A stretch of DNA of 64,000 nucleotides from Sphingosinicella microcystinivorans (GCF_027941835.1 NZ_CP116005.1:310001-374000), one strand, 5' to 3'; positions 1-9,018 are shown, counted from the first letter of the stretch. Translations and numbers: made by a program. The notes: generated from the sequence alone by a model not told the origin.

Positions 1-877
1 CGATGGCCAGGATCACCAGGAACATGCCGATCTGCCGCGCGGAATTGGCGATCATCTTGTCGATCAGAATGCTCTCCATATCGGCGCGGGTATAGACTGT
101 CACCCGCTGCCAGCGCCGGATTGCCGCGGCGACCTGATCGGCATCGGCCCCCGGCTTCACCGTCACGAGCACGGCATTCACATTATTGCTGCTCGCCTGG
201 GCGGCATTGACCGCTTCGGCCACCGCCGGATTGCCCGGCGGGTTCAGCACCGGGCTGGACGCCGTGCGCGCCCGTTCCCGGACTATGGCGTCGCTGTCCC
301 TATCGAACTGCGCGTCCTGCGCGTCCTTGAGCGACAGGAACAGCATGGGGTCGCCCCCGGACGAGACCATGCGGCTGGTCAATCCGACGATGCGGTAAGT
401 ATTCCGGCGCACTTTCACCCGGTCGCCGATGGCGAAGCCGGTCTTGACGTCTGCTATGGCCTCGTAGTGGCCGTGCACGATCCGGCGGCCGGCGAGCAGG
501 TGGGGCGGCTGTCCCGGCTCACCGGGAATGGCAACTTCCGCGCCCACCACCATGACTCGCACATCACTGCCTTCATGCGCGATCTGCATGGTAAGGTAGG
601 TGACACCCGCCGCGCGATCGACCCCGGCCATGGCGCGGATCGGGCGCTCGGTATCCTCGTTGAGGCTCGATGGCTCGGCATAGGGGCCAAGCGTGTCTTT
701 CTGTACGACCCACAAGTCCGCACCGCTGTTGTCGAGCAGCGCCTGGGCATCGTCCACCATGCCCCGATAGACACCGGCCATGGACAGGGTGACGCCGATC
801 AGCAGCCCCAGCCCCACGCCGGTGAGGACGAACTTGCCCCAGCCATGGAGGATGTCGCGGCCGGCCAGACTGATCAT
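1..877 (-). CDS. FtsX/MacB-type ABC transporter permease (partial)
   Basis: The frame is open from an ATG at 877 to the left edge, so about 292 N-terminal residues are present and the C-terminus lies outside. The protein has an N-terminal membrane segment at about residues 15-35, then a large periplasmic domain of the MacB-PCD type (a Val-rich stretch followed by an AGRRIVHGHYEA segment). A second membrane segment begins at the window edge. This is the layout of FtsX/DevC-like permeases that act with an HlyD adaptor and an ATPase. The start lies 24 bp after the adaptor stop on the same strand, so one operon is likely. The ATPase gene is presumably beyond the edge. Substrate unknown. Confidence 0.85.
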   Translation of the reverse strand, partial: MISLAGRDILHGWGKFVLTGVGLGLLIGVTLSMAGVYRGMVDDAQALLDNSGADLWVVQKDTLGPYAEPSSLNEDTERPIRAMAGVDRAAGVTYLTMQIAHEGSDVRVMVVGAEVAIPGEPGQPPHLLAGRRIVHGHYEAIADVKTGFAIGDRVKVRRNTYRIVGLTSRMVSSGGDPMLFLSLKDAQDAQFDRDSDAIVRERARTASSPVLNPPGNPAVAEAVNAAQASSNNVNAVLVTVKPGADADQVAAAIRRWQRVTVYTRADMESILIDKMIANSARQIGMFLVILAI

Positions 878-901
878 GACGATATCACCATGACGGACCG
901 G

Positions 902-2098
902 TCATGGGAGCTTGTCGACGATCGAGAGACGGCTGGCAGAACCGAGCGGCCGGGCGCTATGCAGGACGACCTGCTCGCCCTTCGCCAGCCCTTGCAGCAC
1001 CTGGACCCAGCCTTCCGCATCCTCTGCGCCCAGCTTGACCACCACGAATTCCGGATCGCCGTCACGGATCACCCAGACGCCCAGTTCCCCGTCGATCCGG
1101 TGGATCGCCGCATTTGGCAAGGCGAGCGTCTTGTGCTGCGGCGGCAGGCCAACAGTCACTTCAGCCAGTTCACCGATTGGCGGCAGGCTGGCCGATCCAT
1201 CGAAGGCCACTTTGGCGAGCACTTCTTCCGTCACCGCATCGGCGACAGGCTCGATCCGCAGCACGGATCCTTTCAGCGGCTTGTCCGACCGTGAACGCAG
1301 GACGATACGCGCCGGCAAGCCTGACGAAATACCTCCCGCACGCGACTGGTCGAAACGGGCATTGATCCACAGTTCCGACGGATCGACCACTTCGATCACG
1401 GCTTGTCCGGCGACAACAGTGGTCCCCGGCTCGGCAAGGCGGCGAACGACCAGCCCCGCGCGCGGTGCGACAAGCCGCAGGTTGGCTTTCTGCTCCAGCA
1501 AGGCCGCGCGTTCGGCGCCGGTACGACCGCGATCCTGCGTGGCGGCAGTGCGGTTCGCCTGTGCAGTTGCAAGCCCCGCCTGCGCCGCCGCGAGTGCCTG
1601 TCGGCGCTGGTCGAGTGCGGTGCGGGTCAGCCAGCCACCACGGAATAGTTCCTCGCCGCGCGCGGCTTCGCTGCGGGCCAGTTCCAGCCGTGCGCGGGCA
1701 TCCGCAATTTGCGATGCGGCGGCCTGTTCAAGCGCCGCAGAACGGCCTGCACTACCCGATGCCGCCTCAATGCGCTGGTCAAGATCGATGGGGTCGATCA
1801 CTGCGATCAGTTGCCCCACCTCCACCCGATCCCCGACATCAACGGCAAGGCTGGCGACGCGCCCCGGCGCAGTCGGGCCAATGCGCTGCGTATAGCGTGC
1901 TTCCACTGTGCCGATGCCGAACAGTGCGGGAGCAATCGCTCGTTCCCCCACCGTCACCGCCGTCACCCGCACAGGCGCAAGCGGTCCGGACCGGAAAGCC
2001 ACCCACGCAAAGACCAGAAGCAATGGCACCAGGACCGCCACGAGCATCCAGGCGCGCCGACTCAAGGTGAACGGCCCCAAGTAGAATGGCAGAGTCAT
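902..2098 (-). CDS. HlyD/MFP-family periplasmic adaptor subunit
   Basis: This 398-residue membrane-fusion protein links an inner-membrane pump to the outer membrane. Residues about 17-35 form the single membrane anchor. A lipoyl-like half motif follows (GRVASLAVDVGDRVEVGQ), then an Ala/Arg-rich alpha-helical hairpin at about 115-210 and the returning half motif (LRLVAPRAGLVVRRLAEPGT). The beta-barrel and membrane-proximal domains complete the family length. Its ATG overlaps the stop of the TetR gene (ATGA), and the permease follows after 24 bp, so TetR-adaptor-permease are co-transcribed. The FtsX-type partner points to an ABC exporter rather than RND; the cargo cannot be told. Confidence 0.88.
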   Translation of the reverse strand: MTLPFYLGPFTLSRRAWMLVAVLVPLLLVFAWVAFRSGPLAPVRVTAVTVGERAIAPALFGIGTVEARYTQRIGPTAPGRVASLAVDVGDRVEVGQLIAVIDPIDLDQRIEAASGSAGRSAALEQAAASQIADARARLELARSEAARGEELFRGGWLTRTALDQRRQALAAAQAGLATAQANRTAATQDRGRTGAERAALLEQKANLRLVAPRAGLVVRRLAEPGTTVVAGQAVIEVVDPSELWINARFDQSRAGGISSGLPARIVLRSRSDKPLKGSVLRIEPVADAVTEEVLAKVAFDGSASLPPIGELAEVTVGLPPQHKTLALPNAAIHRIDGELGVWVIRDGDPEFVVVKLGAEDAEGWVQVLQGLAKGEQVVLHSARPLGSASRLSIVDKLP

Positions 2099-2691
2099 TC
2101 CACGGCCTCCAGACTGCGGCGAAAGAGCGCAAACTGCCGCTCAGACATGGCCGGCAATGCCGAGAAATCATCAATGGCGAGCGCCTGCATCACGAGGCCC
2201 TGGACAAGCGCCAGAAACATCACTGTCGCTGCTTCGAGATCGGCGTCCCCGGCAATCTGCCGGGCCGCATGCGCCACCGACAGTTCGCCTGCCACCCGCG
2301 CGCGGTAAGTCGCCATCAAATGCCGGACGATGTCTTTGGCCGGAGTTTCGCCAGTGCGCTGGAGTACGCCCCATAAAATGCGCGGCACGCCAGGGTTCTC
2401 CATGATGAAGCCGATATGCGCTGCCAGCATGGCCTCGAGCCGTGCGAGCGGCTGCGAAGCCCGAACACCGTCGAAGCGGCGCTGCAATTCGGTGCAGGTC
2501 CAGTCGAGAACGGCGGTCCACATTGATTGCTTGTCGGGAAAATGGCGAAACAGCGCGCCTTGCGACACGCCCATGGCCGCCGCGATCTGCCCCGTAGTGA
2601 TTTCCGTCGGGTCACTCCGCGCCGCCAGTCCGATCACCGTCGCTATGGTTTCGGCGCGCCGCATGTCAGCGGAAAGATAAAGACGGCTCAT
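2095..2691 (-). CDS. TetR/AcrR-family transcriptional regulator
   Basis: About 198 residues with the family layout: an N-terminal helix-turn-helix (ITTGQIAAAMGVSQGALFRHF, about residues 31-51) and a helical ligand-binding C-terminal domain with no recognisable signature. The start at 2691 is preferred over an upstream ATG at 2709 because a purine-rich GGCAGGGA sits just before it. It is the first gene of the exporter operon, so it probably represses its own operon. The effector is unknown. The intergenic stretch to the divergent methyltransferase (2692-2788) should hold both promoters. Confidence 0.87.
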   Translation of the reverse strand: MSRLYLSADMRRAETIATVIGLAARSDPTEITTGQIAAAMGVSQGALFRHFPDKQSMWTAVLDWTCTELQRRFDGVRASQPLARLEAMLAAHIGFIMENPGVPRILWGVLQRTGETPAKDIVRHLMATYRARVAGELSVAHAARQIAGDADLEAATVMFLALVQGLVMQALAIDDFSALPAMSERQFALFRRSLEAVE

Positions 2692-2788
2692 TCCCTGCCA
2701 ATGCCACAATAAAAGCGAGTCGTCACTTTCTTTTGGGACTTGATTGGCTTACGGTAAATTCGGAAGCCATGCAGCCGAAGGACGCCCC

Positions 2789-3655
2789 ATGACCGATAAT
2801 CCCCTACCCCACGCCGATGCCCTGAAGTATGAAGACTGGGCCGGCGAAATGGGCGCGCGGTGGCTGGCAAACCTCAGCGGTTTTGAAAGCACGATTGCGC
2901 CGGTCGGCAATGCCTTGTTGGCACACGCGGCCTATTCGCCCGGCGAACGCGTGCTGGATATCGGCTGCGGCGGCGGCGCTACAACGCTTGCCATCGCGCA
3001 GTCTGTCCAGCCGGGCGGCGAAGTGCTCGGCATCGACATCTCGCCCGATCTGATCGCGGCGACCACGCGCCGCGCTGCGGCCGCCGGCATCGCCAATGCA
3101 CGCTTCCTGTGCGCCGACGCGGCCAGCGTGACACTGCCCGATGGCCCCTACGACCGGCTGTTTTCACGTTTCGGCAGCATGTTCTTTGCCGAGCCGATTC
3201 CCGCCTTCGCCAACCTACGCAAGCTGCTCAAGCCGGGCGGGCGGATCGACCTTGCCGTGTGGGGGCCGCCCCAGCAGAACCCGTGGATGCTGGAAGGCAT
3301 GGCGGTGGCGCGCCGCCATGCCGAACTGCTGGCCCCCGTTCCCCGCGCGCCTGGCCCCTTTGCTTTCGAAGACCTCGACTACATGCGGGAGATTCTCGAT
3401 GGCGCTGGTTTCCACGGCGTGGATATCATCGCCGCCAAGGGACTGCTCGCCGTCGGCGGGCCGGGCGCCACCCCAAGTCAGGCGCAGCAGTTCGCCTGCA
3501 ACGCCATGGCTTTCGGGCAAGTCCTGCTGGACTATCCGGAGTCCGTGCAGCAAGCGGCGCAGGCCGATCTAGTCGAGCTTTTCGACCAGCACCACCGGGC
3601 CGGCGAAGGTGTGATGATGGGTTACACCGCCTGGCTCGTTTCTGCGCGCGCCTGA
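2789..3655 (+). CDS. class I SAM-dependent methyltransferase
   Basis: A 288-residue protein with the SAM-binding glycine motif VLDIGCGGG at residues 55-63, the acidic strand end EVLGIDIS about 25 residues later, and the post-motif segment LLKPGGRIDLAVWG. The start at 2789 (MTDNPL) fits the family better than the upstream in-frame ATG at 2744. It resembles the UbiE/Methyltransf_11/25 group of small-molecule methyltransferases. The substrate cannot be predicted. It is divergent from the TetR-exporter operon. Confidence 0.85.
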   Translation: MTDNPLPHADALKYEDWAGEMGARWLANLSGFESTIAPVGNALLAHAAYSPGERVLDIGCGGGATTLAIAQSVQPGGEVLGIDISPDLIAATTRRAAAAGIANARFLCADAASVTLPDGPYDRLFSRFGSMFFAEPIPAFANLRKLLKPGGRIDLAVWGPPQQNPWMLEGMAVARRHAELLAPVPRAPGPFAFEDLDYMREILDGAGFHGVDIIAAKGLLAVGGPGATPSQAQQFACNAMAFGQVLLDYPESVQQAAQADLVELFDQHHRAGEGVMMGYTAWLVSARA

Positions 3656-3694
3656 GGTTAAGCTTTCAAATCACCGCGGCAGATGAGGCGAACC

Positions 3695-3835
3695 ATGCAC
3701 CGATCTGCAATCATCTCCGCGGTCAACTTGCTGTCGATCAGCGCCACTGCCTTTGCAGAACCTGAGCGGGGCAAGGTCGAAGTCGTTGATCACCGTCATG
3801 CGCTGGGCGTCGACGGCAATCGCCCCTACCACTGA
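3695..3835 (+). CDS. small predicted exported peptide, 46 residues
   Basis: A short reading frame ends 8 bp before the membrane thioredoxin gene on the same strand. Residues 1-21 look like a signal peptide: a basic HR near the start, a hydrophobic core (AIISAVNLLSISATAFA) and an A-F-A cleavage-like end. The remaining 25 residues are polar with three His (DHRH and a C-terminal H). A purine-rich AGATGAGGCG stretch lies upstream. No family is recognised. The neighbourhood is copper and thiol chemistry, so a periplasmic metal-related role is possible, but that is inference only. Confidence 0.4.
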   Translation: MHRSAIISAVNLLSISATAFAEPERGKVEVVDHRHALGVDGNRPYH

Positions 3836-3843
3836 CAAGACAC

Positions 3844-4671
3844 ATGAACCCCAATGACATTATCCAGATCGGCCCGCTGGCGATGGCGCTCGATCGCCTT
3901 GTGGCCATAGCGCTCATCCTCACTTTCCTTGCCGGGATGGACTGGATCGTGCGCCGGTTTGCCATAGCTGGCTGGCAACCCGCAGGGCTTGCACTTCTGG
4001 CTGGCCTTGTCGGCGCACGAGCGGCCTATGTGTGGGTCCATCGGGAGAGCTTCGCGCTCGATCCGGTCGTCTCGTTACAGGCGTGGCTGGGAGGCTGGGT
4101 ATGGAGCGCGGGAGTGGCGACAGCGGCGCTGGTGGTGGTCGTGATCATGCGCAGGCTTCGCCCGATTGCGGCGGGGCTAGGTCTGCTGGCGGCGCTTTCT
4201 TCGGTGTGGTGGGCCTTCGCCGAGGGACAGGCTCCGCGGTCCGCGATCCTGTTGCCGACAGGCCTGCGCTTCGACATGGCGCGGGGCGGCAGCATCACGG
4301 CAGGCGATCTGCGCGGCCGTCCCGCCGTGCTCAACCTCTGGGCCAGCTGGTGCCCGCCCTGCCGCCGCGAAATGCCGATGCTGATCAACGCCGCTGCCAA
4401 CGAAAGGCGTGCGGCGGTCCTGCTGGTCAATCAGGGCGAAACCCCCGCGCAGCTTCGCGCCTTCCTGCAAAGCCAGGGCCTTCCGCCCCGCGACGTTGCG
4501 CTGGATCAGGAAGGCATGCTCAGCACTTTCACCGGCTCACCTGCACTGCCAACGACGCTGTTCGTCGCTGCTGACGGCACCATCCGGCAGACTCATGTGG
4601 GCGAAATCTCGCGGGTTCAGCTCGACATCGCGATCCGCGCGCTAACGAAAGCAGATCGTCCGCGGCGGTAA
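3844..4671 (+). CDS. membrane-anchored TlpA-like thiol:disulfide oxidoreductase
   Basis: The 275-residue protein has an N-terminal membrane half with about four hydrophobic segments (about 12-35, 47-66, 82-104, 106-126). A periplasmic thioredoxin-fold domain follows, with the WCPPC active site at Cys170/Cys173 and the cis-Pro region LPTTLFVAADG. TlpA/ResA-type proteins keep Cys residues of apocytochromes or copper-site proteins reduced. Beside SCO and PCu(A)C genes, a role in maturing cuproproteins or cytochrome c is plausible. The membrane half is longer than in ordinary TlpA. The gene converges on the copper TonB receptor gene. Confidence 0.82.
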   Translation: MNPNDIIQIGPLAMALDRLVAIALILTFLAGMDWIVRRFAIAGWQPAGLALLAGLVGARAAYVWVHRESFALDPVVSLQAWLGGWVWSAGVATAALVVVVIMRRLRPIAAGLGLLAALSSVWWAFAEGQAPRSAILLPTGLRFDMARGGSITAGDLRGRPAVLNLWASWCPPCRREMPMLINAAANERRAAVLLVNQGETPAQLRAFLQSQGLPPRDVALDQEGMLSTFTGSPALPTTLFVAADGTIRQTHVGEISRVQLDIAIRALTKADRPRR

Positions 4672-4725
4672 ACGCGCGGCGCGGGACCGGTCGGCCAAAG
4701 GCAGGCCCGCCCCGCACAGGCACCG

Positions 4726-6810
4726 TCAGTTCATCGCCCAACGCAGGCGCATGAAGGCGGAACGTCCCGGTCCCGGCAGACGCGCGCCCAGCGGAACGTC
4801 AGAGCCGACGATGCGGTTATAGCCCGCAAGATGTTCGAGATACTGGCGGTCGAACAGGTTCTCGATACCGAAATCGAGGCGCAGTCCCTCGCGCACCAGC
4901 CAATGGCCATAGAAATTGGCCAGGACATAGCCCCTGCTCGCCGCCTCATCGTTGGTGGATGACACCTTCTTCTGCGCGGCCACCGCCTGCCCCTCGATCG
5001 ACAAGGACCAGCGCGCGGTCTCCCATGCCAGCGCAAGACGTCCGTTGGCCGGGGCCATGCGATAGAGATTGTCGGCCACATCGCGACGCCTGCCCCGCAC
5101 ATAGCTCGCCACGCCGTCGATCCGCATAGGGCCAGCGATCTTCGCGCCAAAGGCGATGTCCGCCCCCCAGATTTCCGCATCGGTATTGGCAAAGCGCAGC
5201 GGCGTGGCATCGCCGCTTGCCTGCGAGACCATTTCGACCGGTGTGTTAACCACCCCAGGCGTGGCGTCATAAGGCACGCCCTGGATGAAATCGTCGATAC
5301 GGCGGTAATAGACGACCGGCCGTGCATAGGTCGTTGCCCCAGCCCAATCGAAGCCGAGTTCCGCGATCCACGCCTTTTCCGGCCGGATGCCGGGCGTGCC
5401 GACATAGATGTTGCCATCGGCAAGTCCGCCGCTGGCCTCGGTCGGCAGCCAGGAAAAGCGTTCGATCAGGCTGGGGGCACGGGTCTTGCGGGCAAGCGTC
5501 AGGCGCGGGGTGAACGCCCCCAGTTCCGCCCACAACCGCATCGAGGCATCGAGGGTGGTGCCTGACCATTCCCGGTCGGCATTGGCAAAGGCCAGCGCCA
5601 GACCTGCGGGACCAGCAGGCACGCCTGGACCAAAGCGCGGCGCCCCGGTTTCGGCGCCGTGGCGGTCCACCCGCACACCGAGTTCGGCCTCCACCGGACC
5701 GGCACCGGTGCGCCATTCGGCAAAGGCGCCCAGCCGATCGCTGTGTGCGCGGTCCAGCGGATGGATGAAGAAGGCCGGCGCCAGCGGATTGTAGAGCATG
5801 TAGCCCTTGTCGATCAGTTCAAAATCCGCACCGATCCGCAGGTGGCGCTGTGCCGAGCCGAAGCGCAGCGACACATCCGCGCTCATGGTGTCGGCATAAG
5901 TGTCCGACTGACGGGTCATGGCAAGAGCTGGCGCGGGCCGCTCTTCATAATTGTTCATGCGGTGGCTGACACCGGCATAATCGGCGTGCGCTTCCAGCCG
6001 GACACCATCCGCGACATCGCCCGCAAAGCCGATCCGGGCGAAGTCGGTGTGGAAATAGACGATGTCCATCGCAAACGGCGGATTGCCCGAACGCCCGGTT
6101 TCCTGCCGGCGGTATTCGAGGCTCAGTTCACCTGCTCCCGTGCGCAATCCGGCATGAACGCCATAGACCGCGCGTTCATAGCCCGTTGTGGCAATGCGAC
6201 CGCCGGGAAAGCGCGTGTCGTCGCCCTTCTCCCACGATGCGATCACGCCGAAGCGCAGGCTGTCGCTGGCCAGCCCGGCCATGCCCCCCAGTGCCACGCT
6301 GTCATCGACGCTGCGGTACTGGCCCGAGATGTCGACCTGCGGCGACAGGTCCTGGCCCTCACCGAACCGCACCTGCTTGAGCACGGTGTTGATCCCGCCG
6401 CCCAGCCCCGGCCCATCGCGCACCGGCGAAATTCCGCGCGCGATCTCCACCCGGTCGATCAGCGCCATCGGCGCGTAATGCATGGCCGGGTCCATGGCGT
6501 TCGGCCCGCCGGTGGCGAACTGCTGACCATTGATGCGCAGCGCGATGCGTTCCCCGAACAGGCCGCGCATCTGCACTTGGCCTGAAAGCGTGCCGTTATC
6601 GACTAGCGCGGCACCGGGCTGGCGGGCGATGAACGCCGCGCCGTCCGGGCTGGTGGCGTGCTCGTCCTCGGCTGCGGCCGCTGCATCGAGCGAGGTAATC
6701 CGCGGCGCGGTGACGACGATGGTCTCGGCCGAAGGCGCCTCGCCCTCAGCGGCAAGGGCCGAAGTGGTGGAGGCAAGCGCCATCGCGATGGCGAGCGTGG
6801 AGGTTTTCAT
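4726..6810 (-). CDS. TonB-dependent receptor, copper-type (OprC/NosA-like)
   Basis: A 694-residue outer-membrane receptor: signal peptide (residues 1-20, cut after SALA), a TonB-box-like ETIVVTAPR, a plug domain with VQMRGL and RVEIARG, then a beta barrel ending in a terminal aromatic pattern (FMRLRWAMN). It is shorter than siderophore receptors, in the range of OprC/NosA copper receptors. The downstream position in an operon with DUF2946, a PCu(A)C chaperone and SCO supports copper as ligand. It starts 27 bp after the SCO stop and is last in the operon. Assignment to copper rests mainly on context. Confidence 0.8.
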   Translation of the reverse strand: MKTSTLAIAMALASTTSALAAEGEAPSAETIVVTAPRITSLDAAAAAEDEHATSPDGAAFIARQPGAALVDNGTLSGQVQMRGLFGERIALRINGQQFATGGPNAMDPAMHYAPMALIDRVEIARGISPVRDGPGLGGGINTVLKQVRFGEGQDLSPQVDISGQYRSVDDSVALGGMAGLASDSLRFGVIASWEKGDDTRFPGGRIATTGYERAVYGVHAGLRTGAGELSLEYRRQETGRSGNPPFAMDIVYFHTDFARIGFAGDVADGVRLEAHADYAGVSHRMNNYEERPAPALAMTRQSDTYADTMSADVSLRFGSAQRHLRIGADFELIDKGYMLYNPLAPAFFIHPLDRAHSDRLGAFAEWRTGAGPVEAELGVRVDRHGAETGAPRFGPGVPAGPAGLALAFANADREWSGTTLDASMRLWAELGAFTPRLTLARKTRAPSLIERFSWLPTEASGGLADGNIYVGTPGIRPEKAWIAELGFDWAGATTYARPVVYYRRIDDFIQGVPYDATPGVVNTPVEMVSQASGDATPLRFANTDAEIWGADIAFGAKIAGPMRIDGVASYVRGRRRDVADNLYRMAPANGRLALAWETARWSLSIEGQAVAAQKKVSSTNDEAASRGYVLANFYGHWLVREGLRLDFGIENLFDRQYLEHLAGYNRIVGSDVPLGARLPGPGRSAFMRLRWAMN

Positions 6811-6836
6811 GGGTCTTGTCCTTGAATCGTGAAACG

Positions 6837-7457
6837 TCAGCCGATCAGGCGCTGGAGCTTTTCCAGCGCGACCTTGTCGGCTTCGTGGTGATCGATGGTG
6901 CCGGCGAACTCGCCGCCGGCTGTCATGAGGTAGATCGCGGCGGTATGGTCGATGGTATAGTCTCCGCCCTCGGTCGGCACCTTCTTGACGTAAACGCCGA
7001 AGCCTTTACTGATCCGGGCGAGTTGGGCATCGCTGCCGGTCAGGCCGATGATCGGCGTGCCGAACAAGTCGACATAGCTACCGATGTCGGCGGGCCGGTC
7101 ATGGGCCGGATCGACCGAGACGAAAACGATGTTGAACTTCATGCGGTCTGCGCCAAGCTGCTTCCTCAGCCGTGCCATGCGCGCAAGACTGGTCGGACAG
7201 ACATCGGGGCAGCGGGTAAAGCCGAAGAAGATGGCATAGGGCTTTCCCGCCAGCGTCTTGTCGGTCACCTGCGTGCCGTTGCGGTCGACCAGCGTGAATG
7301 GCCCGCCGAACGCCCCAGCGAAGCTGGAAGACGGCGCGGGCGGCGAGCGGTCCTTGCTGCCCCACAGAGCCAGCCCGAGCGCCGCGACGACAAGAACCGC
7401 AAGCCACAGCACCATGCGCAGGCCGCCACGGCCCGGTTTAGGCTCAATGATGGCCAT
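6837..7457 (-). CDS. SCO1/SenC-family copper metallochaperone
   Basis: About 206 residues. A membrane anchor at residues 15-33 is followed by a thioredoxin-like domain with the copper-binding CPDVCP motif (Cys83, Cys87) and the conserved distal His in YTIDHTAAIYL. SCO proteins deliver copper to, or reduce, the CuA site of cytochrome c oxidase. The ATG at 7457 is chosen because GGAGG lies six bases upstream; an upstream ATG at 7469 is also possible. The gene overlaps the 3' end of the PCu(A)C gene, so the two are translationally coupled. Confidence 0.92.
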   Translation of the reverse strand: MAIIEPKPGRGGLRMVLWLAVLVVAALGLALWGSKDRSPPAPSSSFAGAFGGPFTLVDRNGTQVTDKTLAGKPYAIFFGFTRCPDVCPTSLARMARLRKQLGADRMKFNIVFVSVDPAHDRPADIGSYVDLFGTPIIGLTGSDAQLARISKGFGVYVKKVPTEGGDYTIDHTAAIYLMTAGGEFAGTIDHHEADKVALEKLQRLIG

Positions 7458-7968
7458 GATGGCCTCCATCCGGCCCCATCGCGCCGATCGGCTGCACAGC
7501 CAGGCGGGCGGTTACCGTTCCCGCCCTAGCAAAGCGCAGTGTCACCGGCACAGTTTCGCCCCGCCGAAGCGGCGCCTTGAGGCCCATGAACATGATGTGG
7601 AACGAACCTGGCCGAAGTTCGACCTTGCCGCGCGCGGGTATGGCGATACCGCCCGCTACCGGACGCATCCGCATCACTCCGCCGTCCATCGACACGGTAT
7701 GGAGCTCGACCTTGTCCGCCACGCCGGACGCGGCCGACAGCAGGCGGTCCGCTCGGTTTCCGGCATTGTCGATGATCATAAAGCCACCGCCTGCCTTCTG
7801 CGCGGGGGCGGTTTCCCGCGCCCATGCATCGGACACGGTGATGGAAGCAGTCCGATAAGGCTCGGCGGCAATCGGCGTGGACGTAACGGTGCTGAGCGCG
7901 GCTACGGCAAGGACAGGGGCAACGCCACGATGAACCGCGCGCGCGGCGCGGCAAGCGATGGTAGGCAT
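7444..7968 (-). CDS. PCu(A)C-family periplasmic copper chaperone
   Basis: The mature part starts after a long N-terminal export signal (start chosen at 7968, MPTIACRA). It carries the family's Cu(I) ligands: His in VELHTV, Met in VMRMRP, then His and Met in FHIMFMGLK, matching the HxnMx21-22HxM pattern. The protein ends in a His cluster (GGHHGHH), a second possible metal site. The family passes Cu(I) to SCO and to the CuA centre, which fits the SCO gene it overlaps. An alternative start at 8025 would lengthen the signal region. Confidence 0.9.
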   Translation of the reverse strand: MPTIACRAARAVHRGVAPVLAVAALSTVTSTPIAAEPYRTASITVSDAWARETAPAQKAGGGFMIIDNAGNRADRLLSAASGVADKVELHTVSMDGGVMRMRPVAGGIAIPARGKVELRPGSFHIMFMGLKAPLRRGETVPVTLRFARAGTVTARLAVQPIGAMGPDGGHHGHH

Positions 7969-8037
7969 GGGAAGTGCTCCGGCAATCCGGCGCGCACGAA
8001 AAAGGCACGCCGGGCGGTCTGACAATCAGGCGGGAAG

Positions 8038-8448
8038 TCAGGCCGGAAGCGGCGGTCCGCGCGAAGGTGGTCGGATATGACAGGAGCGGCGCAACGGCTC
8101 TGCCGCTTGCCGCAGGAAGCCCAGCGCCAGGATGAAGGCCAGCGCCAGTACCAGAAGTTCCGAATCGGCCCCGAAATGGGCAGCCGTTGCAAGCGCCGTC
8201 CACGCGCAGGTGGCATCGGACTTGCCGTGATCGGACTGCTCGCCACCCGCACTGCCTTTCAACGGGATGGTCATTTGCCGGGTCAGTTTCCCGCCCGAGG
8301 CATCGGCGCAAATCTCGATGGTGATCAGCTTAGTGGTTGCTCCGACCATGAATCCGGCCGGCACCAGCGCCTTCATGCACAGCGCCAGGGCCACCAGAAT
8401 GGCAGCCAGGCAGCGATGTTCGCGAAGGAGGCGACTCCATGTCCTCAT
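8038..8448 (-). CDS. DUF2946 family protein
   Basis: A 136-residue protein with an N-terminal hydrophobic segment (about 13-35) and a second at about 97-115. The middle contains Cys and His residues (EICADASG, SDHGKSDATCAW). This matches the DUF2946 family, found beside copper chaperones and copper receptors, function not established. It is the first gene of the four-gene copper operon on this strand. Upstream lie about 100 bp without a gene, then the cytochrome gene. Confidence 0.78.
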   Translation of the reverse strand: MRTWSRLLREHRCLAAILVALALCMKALVPAGFMVGATTKLITIEICADASGGKLTRQMTIPLKGSAGGEQSDHGKSDATCAWTALATAAHFGADSELLVLALAFILALGFLRQAAEPLRRSCHIRPPSRGPPLPA

Positions 8449-8557
8449 CGCGGGTTCACCTAGTCTCCCGGCCTGTCGATGTCATCAGGACAATGGCATC
8501 TCATCGACGAGGACGTGATCCGCAACCGGATACCCAACGACCCATCTGCCCATCAAC

Positions 8558-8938
8558 TTATCTGAGGGTCAGCAGATGATCGACGACCTGTTTGCGCCGG
8601 GCGGAATCCGCGATCCCGGTGAAAGGCATCCTGGTTCCCGGCACCATCCTTTGCGGCGCGGTCAGCCAGCGATCAAGCGTGGCGGCGTTCCAGGTCAGTC
8701 CCGACGAACGGAGCGCCGCACTGTAATTGTAACCTGGCAAGCTGCCGGCCCGGCGTCCGGCCACCCCGGCAAGACTCGGTCCAAATACGGTCCTGCCCGC
8801 TTCGATCGAATAACAAGCCGTACACTGCGTGAATGCGGCGGGCCGGACGGACTGGACTTCGGCCCGGCCTGGGCCAGCACTGCCGAACGCAACTGCCATG
8901 ACGGCTGAAGCGCACAGGGTCCAGAAAGTTGCGCGCAT
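8558..8938 (-). CDS. class I cytochrome c with altered haem motif CxxCY
   Basis: A 126-residue protein: signal peptide (about 1-26), then a small class I cytochrome c fold including FGPSLAGVAGR, YSAALRSSGLTW and the Met-ligand region GTRMPFTG. The haem-attachment site reads CTACY instead of the expected CTACH. The codon is TAT, one base from CAT. All surrounding family positions are kept. Loss of the proximal His should prevent normal haem ligation, so the gene is either recently disabled or binds haem in an unusual way. The start MRATFW at 8938 is preferred because the upstream extension lies in a hairpin. Confidence 0.82.
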   Translation of the reverse strand: MRATFWTLCASAVMAVAFGSAGPGRAEVQSVRPAAFTQCTACYSIEAGRTVFGPSLAGVAGRRAGSLPGYNYSAALRSSGLTWNAATLDRWLTAPQRMVPGTRMPFTGIADSARRKQVVDHLLTLR

Positions 8939-8967
8939 CGCGGCACCTCGTTTGCCTGGAAAGCCAG

Positions 8968-9000
8968 GAGTGACGGCAAGGGAATGCCCTGCCGTCACTC
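8968..9000 (-). terminator. strong hairpin downstream of katG
   Basis: GAGTGACGGCAAGGG is followed by a four-base loop and then CCCTGCCGTCACTC. The arms pair over 14 bp with one bulged A. It lies 19 bp beyond the katG stop and just before the cytochrome c start on the same strand. No T-run follows in the minus direction, so it may be a transcript-stabilising hairpin rather than a classical intrinsic terminator. Confidence 0.55.
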
Positions 9001-9018
9001 CTCTGCAGGAAGGCGGGA

